Origin: UBA1926 sp002337215
GTDB lineage: Bacteria; Planctomycetota; Phycisphaerae; Phycisphaerales; UBA1924
Direction of reading: 5' to 3'
DNA: 64,000 nt
NCBI GenBank assembly: GCA_963973795.1
Contig: CAXBAF010000002.1
Coordinates: 186,001 to 250,000, forward strand
Of this stretch, positions 35,850-44,159 are shown piece after piece. Numbering within the stretch: position 1 is the first letter of the stretch; each line of letters opens with the position of its first letter. The notes under the pieces were generated by a model. The model was not told where the DNA came from and ran no database searches. It saw nothing but the letters and a program-made list of their open reading frames with translations. A program made the position numbers and the translations under genes.

Positions 35850-37847
35850 TCAGTTGGTGGAGGCGGGCTCGGCGGTCGCCGACCGACCGACGCCGTTCAA
35901 CGGAGCATCGGACGACTCATCCACCGCGGACCGGATCGCACGGGCGATCCCAGAGGCGTCGATGCCGGCCTGCGCCAACTGGATCGGCCGGCTGTCCTGG
36001 ATGATCCACTCGTCGGGCAGGCCCAGTCGGACGATCCTCGAGCCGTCCAGACCCAGTTCCTGCGCACATTCGAGCACCGTGGACCCGAACCCGCCCACGA
36101 CGGTGTGGTCCTCGACGGTCACGATCGGGATGTTGCGACGCAGCAGCGACTCGATGACGCCGCGATCGACGGGCTTGGCGAACCGCGCGTCCCAGACAGC
36201 GACCTTGAAGTCCGCCCCGAGTTCATCGACGGCGGTCATCGCGTCGATCGCGGGCGTGCCGAACGCGAGCACCGCGGCGTCGGGCCGGTTCTCGTCGAGG
36301 TTCTCGAACTCGCTGGTCAGCAGCCTCGCCTTGCCCAACTCGAAGGCCGGGCAATCGAGGGTCGCAAACCGCGTGCTGACATCGTCCCGCGGGTAGCGGA
36401 CCGCGGAGAGGCCCTCGTCGTACGTGCGCATGAATTCGAGCGCCGCGACAAGGCTCGGCTCGTCAATCGGTGCGAGCAACGCCGCGTCGGGGAGCGTCCG
36501 GAGCAGCGAGACATCGCAGAAGCCGTGGTGGACGGCGCCGTCGCCCCCGACCAGGCCCGCGCGATCGAGGCAGAGCCTCACCGGCAAGCCCTGGAGGGCC
36601 GACTCCTGGAACGCCTGATCGAACGCCCGCTGCAGGAAAGTCGAGTAGACCGCGAAGAAAGGCTTGAACCCGGTCTTGGCGAGCCCCGCCATCATGTCGA
36701 GCGCGTGGCTTTCGCAGATGCCGGTGTCCCAGACCCGGCCCGGGTACTTGTCGATGACCGTGCTGATCCCCGTCCCGTCGGGCATCGCCGCGGTGCACGC
36801 GACCGCCTTCTCATCCCGGGCCATCAGATCGTCCAGCGCGTCCCCGAACGCGGTCGTGAACGCCCGCCCGCCGCTCTTCATCTCGACCCGGCAGCCCTGC
36901 GCTTCGGTACGCGCAACGCTGAATGCCTTGGGCGAATGGAACCGGGTCGCGTCCGCCTCGGCGACATCGAGCCCCTTGCCCTTGATGGTCTTGACGTGCA
37001 GCACCATCGGGCGGTCCATGTCCCGCGCCTCGGTCAGAAACTCGATGAGGGTCGGGAGATCGTGACCGTCGATCGGTCCCACGGTGAGCAGGTTGAAGTG
37101 CTCGAACCATGAGCCCTCGTTGATGAGCGTCTTGGTCATCTCGCCCGCCTTGTGGTAGGCGTCGCGGATGACATCGCCCCCGGGCAAGCGGTCGAGGATG
37201 CCCTTGGCGCTCTTCTTGAGATCGCTGTACGTGTGGCTCACACGGACCCGATCAAAGTACCCCGCGAGCGCGCCCTGCGGCTTGCTGATCGACATCCCGT
37301 TGTCGTTAAGAATGACCAGGAACTGGCGATTCAGCGTGCCCGCGTTGTTGAGGCCCTCCATCGCGACACCGTTCGCGATCGACGCGTCGCCGATCAGCGT
37401 GACCACGCGCCGCCCGTCCGGGTTGCTCTCGGGGTCGAACGATTCGTTCGCGAGCGCGTCGCCCCGCGCCATGCCGACGGCCGTCGAGATCCCGGTCCCG
37501 GCGTGCCCCACGCGGAAGAGATCGTACTTGCTCTCCGAGGGCTCGGGGAACCCGCTCATGCCCTTGCTGGTGCGGAGGTCCTTGAGCAGGTGGGAACGCC
37601 CCGTGACGAGTTTGTGGGGATAGCACTGGTGGCCGACATCGAACAGCAGCCGATCGTGGGCGAAGTCAAAGACATAGTGCATCGCGAGCGTGAGCTCCAC
37701 GACGCCGAGATTCGGCGCCAGGTGCCCGCCGGTCCGCTGCACCTGCTCGATGATCGCCGACCGGATCTCGCCCGCGAGCGTTTCGAGTTGCGCCACGCTC
37801 AGGGCCTGGATATCTTTCGATCCGTTCATCTGCTCGAGCAGTGCCAT
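35850..37847 (-). CDS. dxs: 1-deoxy-D-xylulose-5-phosphate synthase
   Basis: A 665-aa thiamine-diphosphate enzyme that makes DXP from pyruvate and glyceraldehyde 3-phosphate, the first step of the MEP isoprenoid pathway. The ATG at 37847 is preceded by GAGGACCG; the frame is open further upstream but without a better start. Motifs: GGHLAPNLGVVELTLAMHYV, LLFDVGHQCYPHKLVTGR, SIANGVAMEGLNNAG, then DRAGLVGGDGAVHHG in the pyrimidine domain and YPRDDVS. The thiamine-binding GDG is here GDAS (LIGDASIANG), a change from the usual GDGAL. Otherwise full length. Preceded by ispA (149 bp) and followed by nadK. Confidence 0.92.
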   Translation of the reverse strand: MALLEQMNGSKDIQALSVAQLETLAGEIRSAIIEQVQRTGGHLAPNLGVVELTLAMHYVFDFAHDRLLFDVGHQCYPHKLVTGRSHLLKDLRTSKGMSGFPEPSESKYDLFRVGHAGTGISTAVGMARGDALANESFDPESNPDGRRVVTLIGDASIANGVAMEGLNNAGTLNRQFLVILNDNGMSISKPQGALAGYFDRVRVSHTYSDLKKSAKGILDRLPGGDVIRDAYHKAGEMTKTLINEGSWFEHFNLLTVGPIDGHDLPTLIEFLTEARDMDRPMVLHVKTIKGKGLDVAEADATRFHSPKAFSVARTEAQGCRVEMKSGGRAFTTAFGDALDDLMARDEKAVACTAAMPDGTGISTVIDKYPGRVWDTGICESHALDMMAGLAKTGFKPFFAVYSTFLQRAFDQAFQESALQGLPVRLCLDRAGLVGGDGAVHHGFCDVSLLRTLPDAALLAPIDEPSLVAALEFMRTYDEGLSAVRYPRDDVSTRFATLDCPAFELGKARLLTSEFENLDENRPDAAVLAFGTPAIDAMTAVDELGADFKVAVWDARFAKPVDRGVIESLLRRNIPIVTVEDHTVVGGFGSTVLECAQELGLDGSRIVRLGLPDEWIIQDSRPIQLAQAGIDASGIARAIRSAVDESSDAPLNGVGRSATAEPASTN

Positions 37848-37900
37848 CGGTCCTCGCCGTCTCAGCCGAAGAACCCCGTGGGATGCCACAGAGCCCTCTG

Positions 37901-37920
37901 TTTTCAAATCTTCTTGAAAA
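37901..37920. repeat. Inverted repeat upstream of dxs
   Basis: A perfect inverted repeat with 7-bp arms, TTTTCAA and TTGAAAA, around ATCTTC, in the 149-bp gap between ispA and dxs. It is too AT-rich to be a normal terminator and sits where a dxs promoter or operator would be. Confidence 0.4.
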
Positions 37921-37996
37921 GAGTGTATCAGCTTCGCGATCGCGACGCCGCTCTCACATACCACAGATCCGTGGAATTCTTGACCGGTCTACGGGG

Positions 37997-38929
37997 TCAC
38001 TTCGTCCGTTGTGCGAGAAACGACGCGAGTTCTTGCAGAACATCGCGATGTTCGCCATCGGGAAGGGATCCGAGCGCTCTGGTCGCCCGGTCCAATAACG
38101 CGTTGACGAACACCCGCGAACCCTCGACGCCGTGCACACCGGGGTAGGTGAGCTTGCCCGCGTCGGCGTCCTTGCCGGTGCGCTTGCCGAGATGCTCGGC
38201 CGACTGGGTGACATCGAGCAGGTCATCGACGACCTGGAACATCAGCCCGATCGCGTCCGCGTACTCCGACACCGCCGCGAGCCGGGCGTCCGCGACAGGC
38301 CCGGGCAGCGATCGTGCGCCGATCAGCGTCCCCATCCGGCACGCCGCCATGATCAGCGCCCCGGTCTTCTCGCGGTGGATCCGCTCGACCCGGTCGGTGT
38401 CGGGCGTCGCGGCGTCGAACCCGCCAAGCGTGTCGAGCACCTGCCCCGAGATCATCCCGAGCGTGCCGGCGTTGAGTTCCGCCACGAGCCGGCGGTGCAG
38501 CGAATCCCCGACAGGCTCCACCCCCGAGGGCACGATCGAGAGCGTCGCGCTCGCGAGGCTGAGCATCGCGTCGCCCGCAAGGATCGCCATCGCCTCGCCG
38601 GCGTGGATGTGCAGCGTCGGTCGGCCCCGGCGCAGGTCGTCGTCGTCCATCGCGGGGAGATCGTCGTGGACGAGGCTGAACGCGTGGATCAATTCAACGG
38701 CCGCGCCCGCCGGCAGGCTCGCGGGTCCCATCGCCTCATCGCCCGAAACCGCGACGGCGCAGTGCCAGGCGAACAGTGGACGCACCCGCTTGCCCCCGCC
38801 CAGCAGGCTGTACCGGATCGCGTCGCGGAGGTTCGGGGGGACCGGCAGTTCCGCCGTGATCGCGTCGAGGTGGGCGTCGATGCGCGCGCGCGGTTCGGCG
38901 AAGCGGGCGTTCGCATGCTGCTCGTTCAT
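37997..38929 (-). CDS. ispA: Polyprenyl diphosphate synthase (farnesyl/geranylgeranyl type)
   Basis: A 310-aa prenyltransferase that joins IPP to allylic diphosphates. The ATG at 38929 (MNEQHANARFAEPRARID) has GGAG 9 bases upstream; earlier in-frame ATGs near 38959 are possible. Motifs: LLGGGKRVRPLFAWHCAVAV, AVELIHAFSLVHDDLPAMDD followed by DDLRRGRPTLH (first Asp-rich motif), then EKTGALIMAACRMG and GLMFQVVDDLLDVT (second Asp-rich motif). The residues before the first motif (AFSLV) suggest a short-chain product, but chain length cannot be fixed. It heads the isoprenoid run with dxs. Confidence 0.9.
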   Translation of the reverse strand: MNEQHANARFAEPRARIDAHLDAITAELPVPPNLRDAIRYSLLGGGKRVRPLFAWHCAVAVSGDEAMGPASLPAGAAVELIHAFSLVHDDLPAMDDDDLRRGRPTLHIHAGEAMAILAGDAMLSLASATLSIVPSGVEPVGDSLHRRLVAELNAGTLGMISGQVLDTLGGFDAATPDTDRVERIHREKTGALIMAACRMGTLIGARSLPGPVADARLAAVSEYADAIGLMFQVVDDLLDVTQSAEHLGKRTGKDADAGKLTYPGVHGVEGSRVFVNALLDRATRALGSLPDGEHRDVLQELASFLAQRTK

Positions 38930-39057
38930 CTTCGCTGCTCCGACCGTCTGCTCCATCATCTCCTGCGAGTGTACGGGTCGATACCCCACATCGTCGTGGG
39001 TCGACGCGGGCCGTCACCCATGTTCGCCCGCCCCCGTCCATCCCCTACCATCGCCGC

Positions 39058-39699
39058 ATGGCGTGGTCCGACACCGCAACCCAACTCATCACCCAGGGCG
39101 GCTGGGTCATGGTCCCGCTGGGGATCCTCAGCGTCGTCTCGCTTGGGCTCACGCTCGAGCGGACGCTGTTCTGGACCGCGACGCACCGGGCCGGGCGATC
39201 GCGGACGCTCTCTCGGATCACCAATGAGCTGCGTCGGGGCGATCTGTCCGCCGCCGCGTCGATCGCGGGCAAGGACCGATCGATTTACGGGCGTTTCGCC
39301 GCCGAACTCATCGACGAGGCCCGTTCCCGGAAAGGTGACTCGGGGCACAATCGCGTGCAGGAATCGTTCGCCCTCGAGCGCGCCGAGGCCCGCAGGCCCG
39401 CGATCGAGCGGTGGTCAACCATCCACTCGGTCATCATCACGGCCGCGCCGATGCTGGGCATCCTGGGCACCGTCACCGGCATCATCCGCTCGTTCAACCT
39501 GCTGAGCGCCGATCAGATCGTGACCGACCCCGCCGCCGTCGCGGGGGGCATCGCCGAGGCGCTGTTCACGACGGCCGTGGGGCTCGTGGTCGCGCTCATC
39601 ACGCTCTTCCCGCACGCGGTCTTCCGCTCGCAGGCCGACCGGGCACTGACGCGGCTCGAATTGATCGCTGCGGCAATTGACGAGCAAGCGAGCGGTTGA
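39058..39699 (+). CDS. MotA/TolQ/ExbB proton channel family protein
   Basis: A 213-aa inner-membrane protein of the ExbB/TolQ type, which use the proton gradient to drive outer-membrane processes. The start is ATG at 39058. The first membrane helix is near residues 15-34 (GWVMVPLGILSVVSLGLTLE). The conserved pair is near 120-190: VIITAAPMLGILGTVTGIIR, then AVAGGIAEALFTTAVGLVVA followed by LITLFPHAVF. These are the family's Pro/Gly-rich second and third helices. No ExbD/TolR gene follows, which is unusual: next is a repeat cluster and a convergent ptsN. Confidence 0.88.
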   Translation: MAWSDTATQLITQGGWVMVPLGILSVVSLGLTLERTLFWTATHRAGRSRTLSRITNELRRGDLSAAASIAGKDRSIYGRFAAELIDEARSRKGDSGHNRVQESFALERAEARRPAIERWSTIHSVIITAAPMLGILGTVTGIIRSFNLLSADQIVTDPAAVAGGIAEALFTTAVGLVVALITLFPHAVFRSQADRALTRLELIAAAIDEQASG

Positions 39700-39710
39700 A
39701 TGGATTGCCT

Positions 39711-39877
39711 TGTGCCACTGACCCGTTCCTACGGGTCAGTGGGGTTCGCCGGGTGCCGTGGTGACACCGCGCAGCGGTTTCACCACGACTTCCAATGCTC
39801 GCATTCGAACGAATCCGTTGGTCGGCTGCTGAATAGTGAGACACGGAGAAGCCGCGTTGCGGCGTCTCCGTGGCACC
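39711..39877. repeat. Cluster of three REP-like hairpins (cluster A)
   Basis: Three hairpins of one family. A1 (39711-39742, head at left): stem CCACTGACCCGT/ACGGGTCAGTGG, loop TCCT, perfect. A2 (39752-39787, head at left): stem CGTGGTGACACCGC/GCGGTTTCACCACG, loop GCA, one C-T mismatch at stem position 9. A3 (39842-39877, head at right): stem CACGGAGAAGCCGC/GCGGCGTCTCCGTG, loop GTT, the same mismatch when read from the head. Each is bordered on one side by (G)GTGCC or its complement. They fill the gap between the convergent exbB-type and ptsN genes, so they could also act as terminators. See the matching cluster at 53688-53877. Confidence 0.8.
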
Positions 39878-39893
39878 AGATGACTCGGCCGGT

Positions 39894-40352
39894 TCAGCCG
39901 TTCTCCTGTGCCTCGATCAACGCGTAGATCGCTTCCGCGTCGTCCGCGTCGTAGACATCCTGGCGGAACGCCTCGCTGGTCATCAGTCGGCTCACGCGGG
40001 CGAGCGCCTGGATGTGGTCGCTCGTCCGGTCGGGCGGGCTCGCGAGCAGGACGATGAGCCGGACGGGCTTGCCGTCGATCGCCTCGAAGTCCATGGGCTC
40101 GGCGGGCTTGCCGATCGCCATCGAGAGGCCCTCGAGCCCGGCGCACTTGCCGTGCGGGATCGCGAGCCCGTGCCCGATGCCGGTGGTGCGGGTCTGCTCC
40201 CGCGTCCAGACGGCGTCCTTGAGGGCCGATCCGTCGCTGACCTTACCCTCGGCGATGAGCAGATCGACGAGTTCGTGGATCACACCCTTCTTGTCGTCCG
40301 CGTGGAGCGGAGCGCGGATGGAGCCGGGAGTGAGCAGGTCGAGGAGGTTCAT
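39894..40352 (-). CDS. ptsN: PTS IIA component of the nitrogen type (PtsN-like)
   Basis: A 152-aa phospho-carrier of the mannitol/fructose IIA fold. The start is ATG at 40352 (MNLLDLLTPGSIRAPLHADD). The phospho-accepting His lies in GIGHGLAIPHGKCAGLEGLS, the classic PtsN motif, near residue 66. The later motif PVRLIVLLASPP is also typical. In other bacteria PtsN regulates nitrogen and potassium metabolism and does not carry sugars. No sugar permease is nearby, which fits a regulatory role. Confidence 0.88.
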   Translation of the reverse strand: MNLLDLLTPGSIRAPLHADDKKGVIHELVDLLIAEGKVSDGSALKDAVWTREQTRTTGIGHGLAIPHGKCAGLEGLSMAIGKPAEPMDFEAIDGKPVRLIVLLASPPDRTSDHIQALARVSRLMTSEAFRQDVYDADDAEAIYALIEAQENG

Positions 40353-40393
40353 GGGGAGCGGAGTTTATGCCGAGTGCGCGGCGCACGCCGACG

Positions 40394-41827
40394 TTACCGG
40401 CTGAGCAGCACCGAGTAGCTCCCATCGCGGTACGCGCCGGGCGGATCGCCCGGGAGGCCCTGGGGCAGGGAGACGCGTTCCCGGCTGATCGCAAAGCCGT
40501 GCCAGGTCGTCGCCCAGCGGGCGATCTCGCGGTTCTCCTCGGGCTGCAGCGAGCAGGTCGAGTACAGAATCTTCCCGGAGGGACCCAGCAGGCGGATCGC
40601 GTCGGCGACGATCTGCCGCTGGGTGTCGAGCAGGCGGTCGCGCTGCCGCGTCATGGGGCGGTACTTCGCCTCGGGCCTCCGGGCGAGCACGCCGGTGTTC
40701 GAGCAGGGAACATCCAACAGCACCAGATCCGCCCGGCCCAGGCAGTCGTCGAGGACAGCGGGGAAATCGAGCACACGCACATGAGAATGCCCGTCAAAGA
40801 CGCGCCCGAGCACGGCGAGCCTCGACGCGTCGGTATCGGTCGCGACGATCTCCGCGTTCGGGAACGTGCGCGCGAGCTGACGGGTCTTGGTGCCCTTGCC
40901 GGCGCACAGATCGACGATGACGGGATTCTCTTTGCCGAGATCGAGGTCGGCGATCGACGCGACCGCCTCGCCCGAGGCGGGGTCCTGGACCCACACGTCG
41001 TCCCGGCTGTTGAGCAGTTCGCCGAGCGCCGACATGGGGCCTGTGTAGCGGACGAAGCCGTCGGTGGTGTGGGGCTCGGTGCCGGGGACGGGCGCCTCGG
41101 CGTGGCGCACGTTCATGGTGACGGGCGGGACCGCGAGGGTGTGCAGCGCGAGGGGCCGCCAGAGTTTCTCGCCGTGCGCGTCGCGCCAGGATTCGAGGAG
41201 CGGCGCGGCGATGCTGACCGCCGACGCCGTGCGCGCGAGGCCCTGCTCGGGAAGGATCTCGCGTTCCAGCACGAGCGCACGCCCGTCGCTGAGCGGGATC
41301 TCGTCGAGTCCCCAGCTGTACGTGTCGCGGTAAGTGCGTTCGGTGCCCAGCAGCTCGCTGACCCGGCGGAGCACGGCGTTGACCAGCCCCCCCGCCCCGG
41401 GGCGGATCGCCCGCTTGGTCCATTCGACCGTCTCGCTGATCGCGGCGTGCGGGGGGACGCGGTCGAAGAACAGCAGCTGGGCCGATCCGGCGAGCAGCGC
41501 CGCGCGGACGCCGGGCTCGAACTCGAGGAACGGCTTGTTGAGGAACGGCACGATGACCGACTGGAGCGTCCACCACCGGCGGATCACGGTGTCATGGATC
41601 GCGTGGGCGAGGGCGGCATCCCGGGGATCCAGATCGCCCGTGTCGAGGGCGGCGGGGACCAGATCCGGGAAATCCGCGGCGTCCGCCGCGAGGCGCGCGT
41701 ACGCGACCGTCCGCGCGGTCGCGGGGCGGACCTCCTTGATCGTGGTCTTCCGCGTGGGCGGACCGCTGGCCCCCTGGCGTGGGTGGTTCCGGGCGCGGGA
41801 GGGCTTTGCTGATCGGCCTTGGGGCAT
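40394..41827 (-). CDS. rsmB: RsmB-type 16S rRNA (cytosine-C5) methyltransferase
   Basis: A 477-aa SAM-dependent rRNA methyltransferase of the NOL1/NOP2/Sun family; RsmB acts on C967 of 16S rRNA. The start is ATG at 41827 (MPQGRSAKPSRARNHPRQGA), giving a basic tail. The NusB-like N-terminal domain (about 40-190) includes LLAGSAQLLFFDRVPPHAAI and GGLVNAVLRRV. The catalytic domain has VIVDLCAGKGTKTRQLARTF, the first Cys in LLDVPCSNTGVLARRPEAKY and the catalytic Cys in ILYSTCSLQPEENREIARW. All key residues are present. It lies 41 bp after the start of ptsN, both on the minus strand, so co-transcription is likely. Confidence 0.9.
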   Translation of the reverse strand: MPQGRSAKPSRARNHPRQGASGPPTRKTTIKEVRPATARTVAYARLAADAADFPDLVPAALDTGDLDPRDAALAHAIHDTVIRRWWTLQSVIVPFLNKPFLEFEPGVRAALLAGSAQLLFFDRVPPHAAISETVEWTKRAIRPGAGGLVNAVLRRVSELLGTERTYRDTYSWGLDEIPLSDGRALVLEREILPEQGLARTASAVSIAAPLLESWRDAHGEKLWRPLALHTLAVPPVTMNVRHAEAPVPGTEPHTTDGFVRYTGPMSALGELLNSRDDVWVQDPASGEAVASIADLDLGKENPVIVDLCAGKGTKTRQLARTFPNAEIVATDTDASRLAVLGRVFDGHSHVRVLDFPAVLDDCLGRADLVLLDVPCSNTGVLARRPEAKYRPMTRQRDRLLDTQRQIVADAIRLLGPSGKILYSTCSLQPEENREIARWATTWHGFAISRERVSLPQGLPGDPPGAYRDGSYSVLLSR

Positions 41828-41871
41828 CGGCGAGTTTATGCGCGCGCCGGCGGATCGCGTACCCTGCTTCC

Positions 41872-43488
41872 ATGCCGCGTGATCGCGACCAATCGGGCTC
41901 TCTGCAACGCCGGGGGCTGCTCGCGTCGATGCGGATCCGCAAGAAGCTGATCTTCCTGCACACCGTGTTCTCGATCCTGCTGACCTCGGTCCTGCTGATC
42001 TCGGTCCGGCCCGCCCTCGACCACGCGGTGAGCGAGGCGGAGGGGGCGGTCGCATCGCGGGCCGTGCGCGCACTCTCGGCGGGCGAGACCCCGGGCGAGA
42101 TCGCGGACCTGGTCGAGATCAGGCGGGGCACCCCGTCGGCGCTGGGTTTCCCGCTGGGCGTGGTCCCCAGGCTGGCGGACGCCGGGGACGACCCCGTGCG
42201 CGTGCCGGGCGTCGGGTCGCGGACGTGGCGCGGGGTGCTGGTGGAGGGCGGGAGCGAGGACGAGATCCTCGTCGCGGGCGCCAGACTGGACACGGCGCGG
42301 CGCGCGGTCGTCGGGGTCTACATCCTGATCATCATCGCATTGGTCGCGGTCTATGCGCTCATCGCGGTCTCGCTCGAGGTGTTCGTGCTGCCCCGGCATG
42401 TGTACAGGCCGATCCGGCTGCTGCTCGAGGCCGACCGGGCGGTGCAGATGGGAGACGCGGCGTCGGAGCTCGTGGACGAGCGGGCGATCCCCGCCGACGA
42501 GATGGGCGAGATCATGCGCTCTCGCAACGACGCGATCCGCGGGATCCGTCGGCAGGAAACGGCGCTCGCGGGGGCGCTCGACGAGCTCGAGACGGTCGCC
42601 GCGGACCTGAAACGCAAGAACCATCTGCTGGAGACCGCGAAGCGGAACCTGGAGGGCGCTGACCGGCTGATGAGCCTGGGCATGATGAGCGCGGGGATCG
42701 CGCACGAGCTCAACACGCCGCTCGCGGTCGCGAAGGGGCTTGTCGAGCGGCTGCGGAACGACCCGGATCTCTCGCTCTCGAGGAGCCAGGCGGATCTGCT
42801 GGGGCGGGTGATCGGTCGGCTCGAGCGGCTGAGTGAGGGGCTCTTGGACTTTGCCCGCGCCCGGGACCCGGCGTACACCGAATCGACGCTCGCGCCCATC
42901 GTCGATGAGGCGATCACGCTCGTTCGGCTCGATCGGGAGACCGCGGAGCTCGCGATCCGGCACGACATCGACCCGGGTCTGCGGCTCGAGTGCGACGCGG
43001 ACCGGATGGTGCAGGTGTTCGTGAACTTGATCCGCAACGCGGTCGATGCGCTCCGCGGCGCAGATCGGCAGGGGGCGGATATTCGCGACGCGGTGGCGCA
43101 CGAGATCTCGGTGTCGGCCGATACGGAGACGCGGGACGGCGAGGACTGGGTGACGATCCGGGTGGCGGACACCGGGCCCGGGATCGATCCCGAACTGCTC
43201 TCGACACTGTTCGAGCCGTTCGTGTCGAGCCGGCTGGACAGCAAGGGAACCGGGCTGGGGCTTGCGGTCGCGGACGGGATCGTGCGCGAGCACGCGGGGA
43301 CGCTGATCGCGCGGAACCGGCAGGGGATTTGCGGCGCGGTCTTCGAGATCGTGATGCCGAGGCAGGCGCCGCGGAACGGGACGCGCGGCGGGCCTGGAAA
43401 CGGGTCGGGCGACAACGGATCGGATTCCGGGAATGCTCGGGCGGGCCGAGCCGATAGTCTTGCGGGCGAAGGGAGCGGCGATGGCTGA
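41872..43488 (+). CDS. Membrane sensor histidine kinase
   Basis: A 538-aa two-component kinase. The ATG at 41872 (MPRDRDQSGSLQRRGLLASM) starts 44 bp from the divergent rsmB start. The first membrane helix is near residues 27-44 (IFLHTVFSILLTSVLLI). An extracytoplasmic sensor of about 100 residues follows, then a second helix near 148-168 (VVGVYILIIIALVAVYALIA) and a HAMP-like linker. The His box is SAGIAHELNTPLAVAKGLVE near residue 275; N box IRNAVDAL; G1 VADTGPGID; G2 GTGLGLAVADGIVREHAG. The last 40 residues are Gly/Asn-rich and overlap the start of the response regulator gene by 8 bp, so the pair is translationally coupled. Confidence 0.93.
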   Translation: MPRDRDQSGSLQRRGLLASMRIRKKLIFLHTVFSILLTSVLLISVRPALDHAVSEAEGAVASRAVRALSAGETPGEIADLVEIRRGTPSALGFPLGVVPRLADAGDDPVRVPGVGSRTWRGVLVEGGSEDEILVAGARLDTARRAVVGVYILIIIALVAVYALIAVSLEVFVLPRHVYRPIRLLLEADRAVQMGDAASELVDERAIPADEMGEIMRSRNDAIRGIRRQETALAGALDELETVAADLKRKNHLLETAKRNLEGADRLMSLGMMSAGIAHELNTPLAVAKGLVERLRNDPDLSLSRSQADLLGRVIGRLERLSEGLLDFARARDPAYTESTLAPIVDEAITLVRLDRETAELAIRHDIDPGLRLECDADRMVQVFVNLIRNAVDALRGADRQGADIRDAVAHEISVSADTETRDGEDWVTIRVADTGPGIDPELLSTLFEPFVSSRLDSKGTGLGLAVADGIVREHAGTLIARNRQGICGAVFEIVMPRQAPRNGTRGGPGNGSGDNGSDSGNARAGRADSLAGEGSGDG

Positions 43489-44122
43489 GCATTCAACGGT
43501 GGTCGAGGGCGAGTCGGGGGTCCCCCCGCTCTCGATCGTGGCGGTGGACGACGACGCGGACTTCCGCGAGTATCTGCACGCGGTGCTCGACCCCGAGGGG
43601 CACGACCTGCGGACCGCGGCAGACCCGGCGATGCTGTGGGAGGCCTGCGAGGATCGGCTCCCCGATGTCGTGCTGCTCGATATGAAAATGGGCGAGGCGG
43701 ACGGCAAGGAGGTCCTTGCGGAACTGCGTCGGCGGTGGCAGAAACTGTGCGTGATCGTCGTGACCGGCTACCCCACGATGGACTCGATGCGGGAGACGTT
43801 CAAGCAGGACGTGTTCGACTATGTGCCCAAGCCGTTCTCGACCGAGGACCTGAACCGGGTGCTGGGGCAGGCGGCGGCGGCGTTCAACCTGGGGGGGCGT
43901 CCCCAGGATCGGCTGCGGAGCGAATTGGGGCGGCAGGTCCGCCTGAGCCGAACACGCCGGGGCTGGACGCTCAAGGACCTGAGCGAGCACGCGGGTGTGA
44001 GCGTGAGCCAGCTGAGTTCGATCGAGCGGGGGGCGCATCTGCCGAGCGTCGAGAGCCTGCTGTCGATCGCGTCGGCGCTCGAGGAGAAGCCGAGCGTGTG
44101 GTTTGGGTCGGCGGGGTTCTGA
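43481..44122 (+). CDS. Response regulator: receiver fused to an XRE-type helix-turn-helix
   Basis: A 213-aa partner of the preceding kinase. The ATG at 43481 has GGGAG 5-6 bases upstream. The receiver (about residues 17-135) has IVAVDDDADFREYLHAVL with the acidic pair, the phospho-acceptor Asp in VVLLDMKMGEADGKEVL, the Thr in VIVVTGYPTMDSM and the Lys in VFDYVPKPFSTEDL. The C-terminal part (about 145-213) is a Cro/C1-type helix-turn-helix: RLSRTRRGWTLKDLSEHAGV, then SVSQLSSIERGAHLPSVESL. OmpR or NarL domains are far more common after a receiver, so this is an unusual design. DNA binding is inferred. Confidence 0.9.
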   Translation: MAEHSTVVEGESGVPPLSIVAVDDDADFREYLHAVLDPEGHDLRTAADPAMLWEACEDRLPDVVLLDMKMGEADGKEVLAELRRRWQKLCVIVVTGYPTMDSMRETFKQDVFDYVPKPFSTEDLNRVLGQAAAAFNLGGRPQDRLRSELGRQVRLSRTRRGWTLKDLSEHAGVSVSQLSSIERGAHLPSVESLLSIASALEEKPSVWFGSAGF

Positions 44123-44159
44123 ACCGTCGCCAGCACTCGCGAACCTACACTCGCCGTTC

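Noticed and set aside
39711..39742. Hairpin A1 as a plain transcription terminator
   Set aside because: It has no T run after the stem and shares its head with six other hairpins of the same design, so membership of the repeat family is the better explanation, although a terminator effect is possible.
41836..43707. A 623-codon open frame on the minus strand opposite the histidine kinase
   Set aside because: The kinase has every catalytic box in the plus strand. The opposite frame is Arg/Pro/His-rich with no recognisable motif.
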